NCBI GenBank assembly: GCA_036172665.1
Contig: CM069875.1
Span: 15,035,806-15,099,805, forward strand
Source of the DNA: Prosopocoilus inquinatus
Taxonomy: Eukaryota > Arthropoda > Insecta > Coleoptera > Lucanidae
Reading direction: 5' to 3'
Length of the DNA: 64,000 nt
How positions within the stretch are numbered: the stretch's first letter is position 1; each line of letters starts with the position of its first letter. Made by a program: the position numbers and the translations under genes. The notes beneath the pieces were generated by a model. The model was not told the DNA's origin, ran no database searches, and saw only the letters and a program-made list of their open reading frames with translations. Below are positions 40,901-53,244 of this stretch, one piece after another.

Positions 40901-43499
40901 GGAAATAGTTTTAAACGAAACAACACGCATTAGCGTTGTTCCTGTTATGTATCTAATCGATCCTTACTCATCTATCATGTTATTTGACGTTTGGATGGAC
41001 TCCAGTATCTCTGATGTGAGATACGAAATTTTCGGACGCAGCAGAAGCTGGAAATAGTTTTAAACGAAACAACACGCATTAGCGTTGTTCCTGTGATGCA
41101 TCTAAACGATCCTTACTTATCTAACATGTTATTTGACGTTTGAATGGACTCCAGTAACTCTGATGTGAGATACAAAGTTCTCCGACGCAGCAGAAGCTGG
41201 AAATTGTTTTGAACGAAACAACACGTAGTCGTCTTGTTCCTGTGATGTATCTAATCGATCCTTACTCATCTATCATGTTATTTGACGTTTGGATGGACTC
41301 CAGTATCTCTGATGTGAGATACGAAATTTTCGGACGCAGCAGAAGCTGGAAATAGTTTTAATCGAAACAACACGTATTAGCGTTGTTCCTGTGCTGTATC
41401 TAATCGATCCTTACTTATCTATCATGTTATTTGGCGTTTCTATGGACTCCAGTAACTCTGATGTGAGATACGACGTTTTCGGACGCAGCAGAAGCTGGAA
41501 ATAGTTTTAAACGAAACAACACGCATTAGCGTTGTTCCTCTGATGTATCTAATCGATCCTTACTCATCTAACATGTTATTTGGCGTTTCGATGGACTCCA
41601 GTAACTTTGATGTGAGATACGAAGTTCTCGGACGCAGCTGAAGCTGGAAATAGTTTTAAACGAAACAACACGTATTAGCGTTGTTCCTGAGCTGTATCTA
41701 ATCGATCCTGACTCATCTATCATGTTATTTGACGTTTGGATGGACTCCAGTATCTCTGATGTGAGATACGAAATTTTCGGAGGCAGCAGAAGCTGGAAAT
41801 AGTTTTAAACGAAACAACACGCATTAGCGTTGTTCCTGTGATGTATCTAAACAATCCTTACTTATCTAACATGTTATTTGACGTTTGGATGGACTCCAGT
41901 AAGTCTGATGTGAGATACAAAGTTTTTGGACGCAGCAGGAGCTGGAAATAGTTTTAAACGAAACAACACGTATTAGCGTTGTTCCTGAGCTGTATCTAAT
42001 CGATCCTGACTCATTTATCATGTTATTTGGCGTTTCGATGGACTCCAGTAGCTCTGATGTGAGATACGACGTTTTCGGACGCAGCAGAAGCTGGAAATAG
42101 TTTTGAACGAAACAACACGCATTACCGTTTTTCCTGTGATGTATCTAATCGATCCTTACTCATCTATCATGTTATTTGACGTTTGGATGGACTCCAGTAA
42201 GTCTGATGTGAGATACAAAGTTTTTGGACGCAGCAGGAGCTAGAAATAGTTTTAAACGAAACAACACGTATTAGCGTTGTTCCTGTGCTGTATCTAATCG
42301 ATCCTTACTCATCTATCATCTTATTTGGCGTTTCGATGGACTCCAGTAGCTCTGATGTGAGATACGACGTTTTCGGACGCAGCAGAAGCTGGAAATAGTT
42401 TTAAACGAAACAACACGCATTAGCGTTGTTCCTGTGATGTATCTAATCGATACTTACTCATCTATCATGTTATTTGACGTTTCGATGGACTCCAGTAACT
42501 CTAATGTGAGAAACGAAATTTTCGGACGCAGCAGAAGCTGGAAATAGTTTTAAACGAAACAACACGCATTAGCGTTGTTCCTGTGATGTATCTAATCGAT
42601 CCTTACTCATCTATCATGTTATTTGACGTTTGGATGGACTCCAGTAACTTTGATGTGAGATACGACGTTTTCGGACGCAGCAGATGCTGGAAATAGTTTT
42701 AAACGAAACAACACGTATTAGCGTTGTTCCTGTGATGTATCTAATCGATCCTTACTCATCTATCATGTTATTTGAGGTTTGAATGGACTCCAGTAACTCT
42801 GATGTGAGATACAAAGTTCTCGGACGCAGCAGAAACTGGAAATAGTTTTGAACGAAACAACACGTATTCGTCTTGTTCCTGTGATGTATCTAATCGATTC
42901 TTATTTATCTATCATGTTATTTGACGTTTGGATGGACTCCAGTAACTCTGATGTGAGATACGAAATTTTCGGACGCAGCAGAAGCTGGAAATAGTTTTAA
43001 ATGAAACAACACGCATTAGCGTTGTTCCTGTGATGTATCTAATCGATCCTTACTCATCTATCATGTTATTTGACGTTTGGATGGACTCCAGTAACTCTGA
43101 AGTGAGATACGAAGTTCTCGGACGCAGCTGAAGCTGGAAATAGTTTTAAACGAAACAACACGCATTAGCGTTGTTCCTGTGATGTATCTAATCGATCCTT
43201 ACTCATCTATCATGTTATTTGACGTTTGGATGACCTCCAGTAACTCTGATGTGAGATACGAAATTATCGGACGCAGCAGAAGCTGGAAATAGTTTTAAAT
43301 GAAACAACACGCATTAGCGTTGTTCCTGTGATGTATCTAATCGATCCTTACCCATCTATCATGTTATTTGGCGTTTCGATGGACACCAGTAACTCTGATG
43401 TGAGATACGACGATTTCGGACGCAGCAGAAGCTGGAAATAGTTTTAAACGAAACAACACGCATTAGCGTTGTTCCTGTTATGTATCTAATCGATCCTTA

Positions 43500-44040
43500 C
43501 TCATCTATCATGTTATTTGACGTTTGGATGGACTCCAGTATCTCTGATGTGAGATACGAAATTTTCGGACGCAGCAGAAGCTGGAAATAGTTTTAAACGA
43601 AACAACACGCATTAGCGTTGTTCCTGTGATGTATCTAAACGATCCTTACTTATCTAACATGATATTTGACGTTTGGATGGACTCCAGTAAGTCTGATGTG
43701 AGATACAAAGTTTTTGGACGCAGCAGGAGCTGGAAATAGTTTTAAACGAAACAACACGCATTAGCGTTGTTCCTGTTATGTATCTAATCGATCCTTACTC
43801 ATCTATCATGTTATTTGACGTTTGGATGGACTCCAGTATCTCTGATGTGAGATACGAAATTTTCGGACGCAGCAGAAGCTGGAAATAGTTTTAAACGAAA
43901 CAACACGCATTAGCGTTGTTCCTGTGATGTATCTAAACGATCCTTACTTATCTAACATGTTATTTGACATTTGGATGGACTCCAGTAAGTCTGATGTGAG
44001 ATACAAAGTCTTTGGACGCAGCAGGAGCTGGAAATAGTTT
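43500..44040. repeat. Two-monomer (298-bp) tandem duplication private to S2
   Basis: The pair made of an ATCTCT/GAAATTTTCGG monomer followed by an AAGTCT/AGCAGGAGC monomer occurs twice in a row here and once in S1 (about 31.36-31.6 kb) and S3 (about 55.3-55.57 kb). The S1-S2 offset rises from 12,148 to 12,446 across it and the S2-S3 offset falls from 11,836 to 11,538. Both changes are exactly 298 bp. The first pair has CATGATATTTGACG, as in S1, and the second has GACATTTGG, as in S3. Confidence 0.85.
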
Positions 44041-46706
44041 TAAACGAAACAACACGTATTATCGTTGTTCCTGTGATATATCTAATCGATCCTTACTTAT
44101 CTAACATGTTATTTGATGTTTGGATGGACTCCAGTAACTTTGATGTGAGATACGACGTTTTCGGACGCAGCAGATGCTGGAAATAGTTTTAAAAGAAACA
44201 ACACGTATTAGCGTTGTTCCTGTGATGTGTCTAATCGATCCTTACTCATCTATCATGTTATTTCACGTTTGAATGGACTCCAGTATCTCTGATGTGAGAT
44301 ACGAAATTTTCGGATGCAGCAGAAGCTGGAAATAGTTTTAAACGAAACAACACGCATTAGCGTTGTTCCTGTGATGTATCTAAACGATCCTTACTTATCT
44401 AACATGTTATTTGACGTTTGGATGGACTCCAGTAAGTCTGATGTGAGATACAAAGTTTTTGGACGCAGCAGGAGCTGGAAATAGTTTTAAACGAAACAAC
44501 ACGCATTAGCGTTGTTCCTGTGATGTATCTAATCGATCCTTACTCATCTAACATGTTATTTGGCGTTTCGATGGACTCCAGTAACTTTGATGTGAGATAC
44601 GAAGTTCTCGGACGCAGCTGAAGCTGGAAATAGTTTTAAATGAAACAACACGTATTAGCGTTGTTCCTGTGATGTATCTAATCGATCCTTACTCATCTAT
44701 CATGTTATTTGGCGTTTCGATGGACTCCAGTAGCTCTGATGTGAGATACGACGTTTTCGGACGCAGCAGAAGCTGGAAATAGTTTTAAATGAAACAACAC
44801 GCATTAGCGTTGTTCCTGTGATTTATCTAATCGATCCTTACTTATCTATCATGTTATTTGACGTTTGGATAGACTCCAGTATCTCTGATGTGAGATACGA
44901 AATTTTCGGAAGCAGCAGAAGCTGGAAATAGTTTTAAACGAAACAACACGTATTAGCGTTGTTCCTGTGATGTATCTAAACGATCCTTACTTATCTAACA
45001 TGTTATTTGACGTTTGGATGGACTCCAGTAAGTCTGATGTGAGATACAAAGTTTTTGGACGCAGCAGGAGCTAGAAATAGTTTTAATCGAAACAACACGT
45101 ATTAGCGTTGTTCCTGTGCTGTATCTAATCGATCCTTACTTATCTATCATGTTATTTGACGTTTCGATGCACTCCAGTAACTCTGATGTGAGATACTTCG
45201 TTTTCGGACGCAGCAGAAGCTGGAAATAGTTTTAAACGAAACAACACGTATTAGCGTTGTTCCTGTGCTGTATCTAATCGATCCTTGCTTATCTATCATG
45301 TTATTTGGCGTTTCGATGGACTCCAGTAGCTCTGATGTGAGATACGACGTTTTCGGACGCAGCAGAAGCTGGAAATAGTTTTAAATGAAACAACACGCAT
45401 TAGCGTTGTTCCTGTGATTTATCTAATCGATCCTTACTTATCTATCATGTTATTTGACGTTTGGATAGACTCCAGTATCTCTGATGTGAGATACGAAATT
45501 TTCGGACGCAGCAGAAGCTGGAAATAGTTTTAAACGAAACAAAACGTATTAGCGTTGTTCCTGTGATGTATCTAATCGATCCTTACTCATCTATCATGTT
45601 ATTTGACGTTTGGATGGACTCCAGTAACTCTGATGTGAGATACGAAATTATCGGACGCAGCAGAAGCTGGAAATAGTTCTAAATGAAACAACACGCATTA
45701 GCGTTGTTCCTGTGATGTATCTAATCGATCCTTACTCATCTATCATGTTATTTGACGTTTCGATGGACTCTAGTAACTCTGATGTGAGATACGAAGTTTT
45801 TGGACGCAGCAGGAGCTGGAAATAGTTTTAAACGAAACAACACGTATTAGCGTTGTTCCTGTGATGTATCTAATCGATCCTTACTCATCTATCATGTTAT
45901 TTGACGTTTGGATGGACTCCAGTATCTCTGATGTGAGATACGAAATTTTCGGACGCAGCAGAAGCTGGAAATAGTTTTAAACGAAACAACACGCATTAGC
46001 GTTGTTCCTGTGATGTATCTAAACAATCCTTACTTATCTAACATGTTATTTGACGTTTGGATGGACTCCAGTAAGTCTGATGTGAGATACAAAGTTTTTG
46101 GACGCAGCAGGAGCTGGAAATAGTTTTAAACGAAACAACACGTATTAGCGTTGTTCTTGAGCTGTATCTAATCGATCCTGACTCATTTATCATGTTATTT
46201 GGCGTTTCGATGGACTCCAGTAGCTCTGATGTGAGATACGACGTTTTCGGACGCAGCAGAAGCTGGATATAGTTTTAAACGAAACAACACGTATTAGCGT
46301 TGTTCCTGTGCTGTATCTAATCGATCCTTACTTATCTATCATGTTATTTGGCGTTTCGATGGACTCCAGTAGCTCTGATGTGAGATACGACGTTTTCGGA
46401 CGCAGCAGAAGCTGGAAATAGTTTTAAATGAAACAACACGCATTAGCGTTGTTCCTGTGATTTATCTAATCGATCCTTACTTATCTAACATGTTATTTGA
46501 CGTTTGGATGGACTCCAGTAAGTCTGATGTGAGATACAAAGTTTTTGGACGCAGCAGGAGCTAGAAATAGTTTTAATCGAAACAACACGTATTAGCGTTG
46601 TTCCTGAGCTGTATCTAATCGATCCTTACTCATTTATCATGTTATTTGGCGTTTCGATGGACTCCAGTAGCTCTGATGTGAGATACGACGTTTTCGGACG
46701 CAGCAG

Positions 46707-46846
46707 AAGCTGGAAATAGTTTTAAACGAAACAACACGCATTAGCGTTGTTCCTGTGATGTATCTAATCGATCCTATCATGTTATTTGGCGTTTCGATGG
46801 ACTCCAGTAACTTTGATGTGAGATACGAAGTTCTCGGACGCAGCTG
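46707..46846. repeat. 140-bp monomer (9-bp deletion), copy 1
   Basis: GATCCTATCATG replaces GATCCTTACTCATCTATCATG, a loss of 9 bp. ATCCTATCAT lies at 46,771. The repeated TAT/TACT context makes slippage plausible. The type is confined to the part of the unit after 46 kb and to its copies. The monomer limits given are approximate. Confidence 0.8.
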
Positions 46847-47889
46847 AAGCTGGAAATAGTTTCAAAGGAAACAACACGTACTAGCGTTGTTCCTGTGATG
46901 TATCTAATCGATCCTTACTCATCTATCATGTTATTTGGCGTTTCGATGGACTCCAGTAGCTCTGATGTGAGATACGACGTTTTCGGACGCAGCAGAAGCT
47001 GGAAATAGTTTTAAACGAAACAACACGCATTAGCGTTGTTCCTGTGATGTATCTAATCGATACTTACTCATCTATCATGTTATTTGACGTTTCGATGCAC
47101 TCCAGTAACTCTGATGTGAGATACGACGTTTTCGGACGCAGCAGAAGCTGGAAATAGTTTTAAACGAAACAACACGCATTAGCGTTGTTCCTGTGATGTA
47201 TCTAATCGATCCTTACTTATCTAACATGTTATTTGACGTTTCGATGGACTCAAGTAACTCTGATGTGAGATACGATGTTTTCGGACGCAGCAGAAGCTGG
47301 AAATAGTTTTAAACGAAACAACACGCATTAGCGATGTTCCTGTGATGTATCTAATCGATCCTTACTCATCTATCATGTTATTTGACGTTTCGATGGACTC
47401 TAGTAACTCTGATGTGAGATACGAAGTTTTTGGACGCAGCAGGAGCTGGAAATAGTTTTAAACGAAACAACACGTATTAGCGTTGTTCCTGTGATGTATC
47501 TAATCGATCCTTACTCATCTATCATGTTATTTGACGTTTGGATGGACTCCAGTATCTCTGATGTGAGATACGAAATTTTCGGACGCAGCAGAAGCTGGAA
47601 ATAGTTTTAAACGAAACAACACGCATTAGCGTTGTTCCTGTGATTTATCTAATCGATCCTTACTTATCTAACATGTTATTTGACGTTTGGATGGACTCCA
47701 GTAAGTCTGATGTGAGATACAAAGTTTTTGGACGCAGCAGGAGCTAGAAATAGTTTTAATCGAAACAACACGTATTAGCGTTGTTCCTGAGCTGTATCTA
47801 ATGGATCCTTACTCATTTATCATGTTATTTGGCGTTTCGATGGACTCCAGTAGCTCTGATGTGAGATACGACGTTTTCGGACGCAGCAG

Positions 47890-48029
47890 AAGCTGGAAAT
47901 AGTTTTAAACGAAACAACACGCATTAGCGTTGTTCCTGTGATGTATCTAATCGATCCTATCATGTTATTTGGCGTTTCGATGGACTCCAGTAACTTTGAT
48001 GTGAGATACGAAGTTCTCGGACGCAGCTG
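47890..48029. repeat. 140-bp monomer, copy 2 (from the S2-private duplication)
   Basis: ATCCTATCAT at 47,954, with the same 9-bp deletion. It is the second half of the eight-monomer duplication, 1,183 bp after copy 1. The monomer limits are approximate. Confidence 0.8.
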
Positions 48030-49390
48030 AAGCTGGAAATAGTTTCAAAGGAAACAACACGTACTAGCTGTTCCTGTGATGTATCTAATCGATCCTTACT
48101 CATCTATCATGTTATTTGGCGTTTCGATGGACTCCAGTAGCTCTGATGTGAGATACGACGTTTTCGGACGCAGCAGAAGCTGGAAATAGTTTTAAACGAA
48201 ACAACACGCATTAGCGTTGTTCCTGTGATGTATCTAATCGATACTTACTCATCTATCATGTTATTTGACGTTTCGATGCACTCCAGTAACTCTGATGTGA
48301 GATACGACGTTTTCGGACGCAGCAGAAGCTGGAAATAGTTTTAAACGAAACAACACGCATTAGCGTTGTTCCTGTGATGTATCTAATCGATCCTTACTTA
48401 TCTAACATGTTATTTGACGTTTCGATGGACTCAAGTAACTCTGATGTGAGATACGATGTTTTCGGACGCAGCAGAAGCTGGAAATAGTTTTAAACGAAAC
48501 AACACGCATTAGCGATGTTCCTGTGATGTATCTAATCGATCCTTACTCATCTATCATGTTATTTTACGTTTGGATGGACTCCAGTAACTCTGATGTGAGA
48601 TACAAAGTTTTTGGACGCAGCAGGAGCTGGAAATAGTTTTAAACGAAACAACACGTATTAGCGTTGTTCCTGTGATGTATCTAATCGATCCTTACTCATC
48701 TATCATGTTATTTGACGTTTGGATGTACTCCAGTATCTCTGATGTGAGATACGAAATCTTCGGACGCAGCATAAGCTGGAAATAGTTTTAAGCGAAACAA
48801 CACGTATTAGCGTTGTTCCTGTGATGTATCTAATCGATCCTTACTCATCTATCATGTTATTTGAAGTTTGGATGGACTCCAGTATCTCTGATGTGAGATA
48901 CGAAATTTTCGGACGCAGCAGAAGCTGGAAATAGTTTTAAACGAAACAACACGCATTAGCGTTGTTCCTGTGATGTATCTAAACAATCCTTACTTATCTA
49001 ACATGTTATTTGACGTTTGGATGGACTCCAGTAGCTCTGATGTGAGATACGACGTTTTCGGACGCAGCAGAAGCTGGAAATAGTTTTAAACGAAACAACA
49101 CGCATTACCGTTTTTTCTGTGATGTATCTAATCGATCCTTACTCATCTATCATGTTATTTGGCGTTTCGATGGACTGTAGTAACTTTGATGTGAGATACG
49201 AAGTTCTCGGACGCAGCTGAAGCTGGAAATAGTTTTAAAGGAAACAACACGTATTAGCGTTGTTCCTGTGATGTATCTAATCGATCCTTACTCATCTATC
49301 ATGTTATTTGGCGTTTCGATGGACTCCAGTAGCTCTGATGTGAGATATGAAGTTTTTGGACGCAGCAGGAGCTGGAAATAGTTTTAAACG

Positions 49391-50860
49391 AAACAACACA
49401 TATTAGCGTTATTCCTGTGCTGTATCTAATCGATCCTTACTCATCTATCATCTTATTTGGCGTTTCGATGGACTCCAGTAGCTCTGATGTGAGATACGAC
49501 GTTTTCGGACGCAGCAGAAGCTGGAAATAGTTTTAAACGAAACAACACGCATTAGCGTTGTTCCTGTGATGTATCTAATCGATACTTACTCATCTATCAT
49601 GTTATTTGACGTTTCGATGGACTCCAGTAACTCTAATGTGAGAAACGAAATTTTCGGACGCAGCAGAAGCTGGAAATAGTTTTAAACGAAACAACACGCA
49701 TTAGCGTTGTTCCTGTGATGTATCTAATCGATCCTTACTCATCTATCATGTTATTTGACGTTTGGATGGACTCCAGTATCTCTGATGTGAGATACGAAAT
49801 TTTCGGACGCAGCAGAAGCTGGAAATAGTTTTAAACGAAACAACAGGCATTAGCGTTGTTCCTGTGATGTATCTAAACGATCCTTACTTATCTAACATGT
49901 TATTTGACGTTTGGATGGACTCCAGTAAGTCTGATGTGAGATACAAAGTTTTTGGACGCAGCAGGAGCTAGAAATAGTTTTAAACGAAATAACACATATT
50001 AGCGTTGTTCCTGTGCTGTATCTAATCGATCCTTACTCATCTATCATCTTATTTGACGTTTGGATGGACTCCAGTAACTTTGATGTGAGATACGACGTTT
50101 TCGGACGCAGCAGATGCTGGAAATAGTTTTAAACGAAACAACACGTATTAGCGTTGTTCCTGTGATGTATCTAATCGATCCTTACTCATCTATCATGTTA
50201 TTTGAGGTTTGAATGGACTCCAGTAACTCTGATGTGAGATACAAAGTTCTCGGACGCAGCAGAAACTGGAAATAGTTTTGAACGAAACAACACGTATTCG
50301 TCTTGTTCCTGTGATGTATCTAATCGATCCTTATTTATCTATCATGTTATTTGACGTTTGGATGTACTCCAGTAACTCTGATGTGAGATACGAAATTTTC
50401 GGACGCAGCAGAAGCTGGAAATAGTTTTAAATGAAACAACACGCATTAGCGTTGTTCCTGTGATGTATCTAATCGATCCTTACTCATCTATCATGTTATT
50501 TGACGTTTGGATGGACTCCAGTAACTCTGAAGTGAGATACGAAGTTCTCGGACGCAGCTGAAGCTGGAAATAGTTTTAAACGAAACAACACGCATTAGCG
50601 TTGTTCCTGTGATGTATCTAATCGATCCTTACTCATCTATCATGTTATTTGACGTTTGGATGACCTCCAGTAACTCTGATGTGAGATACGAAATTATCGG
50701 ACGCAGCAGAAGCTGGAAATAGTTTTAAATGAAACAACACGCATTAGCGTTGTTCCTGTGATGTATCTAATCGATCCTTACTCATCTATCATGTTATTTG
50801 GCGTTTCGATGGACTCCAGTAACTCTGATGTGAGATACGACGTTTTCGGACGCAGCAGAA
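49391..50860. repeat. Linker between S2 and S3, copied from about 42.3-43.4 kb
   Basis: CATCTTATTTGG (TCTTATTTGG at 49,451 and 42,319) and TATTTGAGGT (50,199 and 42,769) show that this stretch repeats a middle part of the unit. The offset is 7,132 bp rising to 7,430 bp; the 298-bp step is two extra monomers at about 49.7-50.05 kb. At about 50,870 it jumps to sequence equivalent to 36.8 kb (GTATTCGTCTTG), so an exchange joint lies there. Confidence 0.8.
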
Positions 50861-53159
50861 GCTGGAAATAGTTTTGAACGAAACAACACGTATTCGTCTT
50901 GTTCCGGTGATGTATCTAATCGATCCTTACTTATCTATCATGTTATTTGACGTTTGGATGGACTCCAGTAACTCTGATGTGAGATACGAAATTTTCGGAC
51001 GCAGCAGAAGCTGGAAATAGTTTTAAATGAAACAACACGCATTATCGTTGTTCCTGTGATGTATCTAATCGATCCTTACTCATCTATCATGTTATTTGAC
51101 GTTTGGATGGACTCCAGTAACTCTGAAGTGAGATACGAAATTATCGGACGCAGCAGAAGCTGGAAATAGTTTTAAATGAAACAACACGCATTAGCGTTGT
51201 TCCTGTGATGTATCTAATCGATCCTTACTCATCTATCATGTTATTTGACGTTTCGATGGACTCTAGTAACTCTGATGTGAGATACGAAGTTTTTGGACGC
51301 AGCAGGAGCTAGAAATAGTTTTAATCGAAACAACACGTATTAGCGTTGTTCCTGTGCTGTATCTAATCGATCCTTACTTATCTATCATGTTATTTGGCGT
51401 TTCGATGGACTCCAGTAGCTCTGATGTGAGATACGACGTTTTCGGACGCAGCAGAAGCTGGAAATAGTTTTAAATGAAACAACACGCATTAGCGTTGTTC
51501 CTGTGATGTATCTAATCGATCCTTACTCATCTATCATGTTATTTGACGTTTGAATGGATTCCAGTATCTCTGATGTGAGATACAAAGTTCTCGGACGCAG
51601 CAGAAGCTGGAAATAGTTTTGAACGAAACAACACGTATTCGTCTTGTTCCTGTGATGTATCTAAACGATCCTTACTTATCTAACATGTTATTTGAAGTTT
51701 GGATGGACTCCAGTAAGTCTGATGTGAGATACAAAGTTTTTGGACGCAGCAGGAGCTGGAAATAGTTTTAAACGAAACAACACGCATTAGCGTTGTTCCT
51801 GTTATGTATCTAATCGATCCTTACTCATCTAACATGTTATTTGGCGTTTCGATGGACTCCAGTAACTTTGATGTGAGATACGAAGTTCTCGGACGCTGCT
51901 GAAGCTGGAAATAGTTTTAAATGAAACAACACCTATTAGCGTTGTTCCTGTGATGTATCTAATCGATCCTTACTCATCTATCATGTTATTTGGCGTTTCG
52001 ATGGACTCCAGTAGCTCTGATGTGAGATACGACGTTTTCGGACGCAGCAGAAGCTGGAAATAGTTTTAAATGAAACAACACGCATTAGCGTTGTTCCTGT
52101 GATGTATCTAATCGATCCTTACTCATCTATCATGTTATTTGACGTTTGAATGGACTCCAGTAACTCTGATGTGAGAGACAAAGTTCTCGGACGCAGCAGA
52201 AGCTGGAAATAGTTTTGAACGAAACAACACGTATTCGTCTTGTTCCGGTGATGTATCTAATCGATCCTTACTTATCTATCATGTTATTTGACGTTTGGAT
52301 GGACTCCAGTAACTCTGATGTGAGATACGAAATTTTCGGACGCAGCAGAAGCTGGAAATAGTTTTAAATGAAACAACACGCATTATCGTTGTTCCTGTGA
52401 TGTATCTAATCGATCCTTACTCATCTATCATGTTATTTGACGTTTGGATGGACTCCAGTAACTCTGAAGTGAGATACGAAATTATCGGACGCAGCAGAAG
52501 CTGGAAATAGTTTTAAATGAAACAACACGCATTAGCGTTGTTCCTGTGATGTATCTAATCGATCCTTACTCATCTATCATGTTATTTGACGTTTCGATGG
52601 ACTCTAGTAACTCTGATGTGAGATACGAAGTTTTTGGACGCAGCAGGAGCTAGAAATAGTTTTAATCGAAACAACACGTATTAGCGTTGTTCCTGTGCTG
52701 TATCTAATCGATCCTTACTTATCTATCATGTTATTTGGCGTTTCGATGGACTCCAGTAGCTCTGATGTGAGATACGACGTTTTCGGACGCAGCAGAAGCT
52801 GGAAATAGTTTTAAATGAAACAACACGCATTAGCGTTGTTCCTGTGATGTATCTAATCGATCCTTACTCATCTATCATGTTATTTGACGTTTGAATGGAT
52901 TCCAGTATCTCTGATGTGAGATACAAAGTTCTCGGACGCAGCAGAAGCTGGAAATAGTTTTGAACGAAACAACACGTATTCGTCTTGTTCCTGTGATGTA
53001 TCTAAACGATCCTTACTTATCTAACATGTTATTTGAAGTTTGGATGGACTCCAGTAAGTCTGATGTGAGATACAAAGTTTTTGGACGCAGCAGGAGCTGG
53101 AAAAAGTTTTAAACGAAACAACACGTATTAGCGTTGTTCCTGTTATGTATCTAATCGAT

Positions 53160-53244
53160 CCTTACTCGGACGCAGCAGAAGCTGGAAATAGTTTTAAATG
53201 AAACAACACGCATTAGCGTTGTTCCTGTGATGTATCTAATCGAT
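53160..53244. repeat. Truncated 85-bp monomer, copy in S3
   Basis: Same 64-bp deletion, 15,261 bp after the S2 copy. Here the flanks have the common bases (TTCCTGTTATG, GCAGCAG), while S1 and S2 share TTCGTG and GCTGCAG. At these sites S1 and S2 are closer to each other than to S3. Confidence 0.9.

Larger units (their letters stand above)
46600..48130. repeat. Eight-monomer tandem duplication private to S2
   Basis: A block containing the 140-bp monomer (ATCCTATCAT at 46,771 and 47,954) is doubled at +1,183 bp, which is 8 x 149 minus 9. S3 has it once (58,309). The S2-S3 offset drops from 11,538 to 10,357, a change of 1,181 bp; the last 2 bp are a deletion in the second copy (TAGCTGTTCC near 48,064). 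The third monomer of each copy carries the same TACTAGC variant. Confidence 0.85.
33231..49390. repeat. Large HOR copy S2, the longest version
   Basis: Parallel to S1 up to about 45.15 kb and to S3 from 41.78 to 49.39 kb. It starts with a five-monomer lead (CTAATATGCT at 33,294 and again at 34,035, offset 741 bp). Relative to S1 it has one extra monomer near 35.4 kb, lacks two monomers at 42.7 kb, and has a private two-monomer repeat near 43.6-44.0 kb. Relative to S3 it has a private eight-monomer duplication near 46.7-48.1 kb and one extra monomer near 42.2 kb. A 2-bp CT loss at about 40,714 changes the S1-S2 offset from 12,448 to 12,446. Confidence 0.9.
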
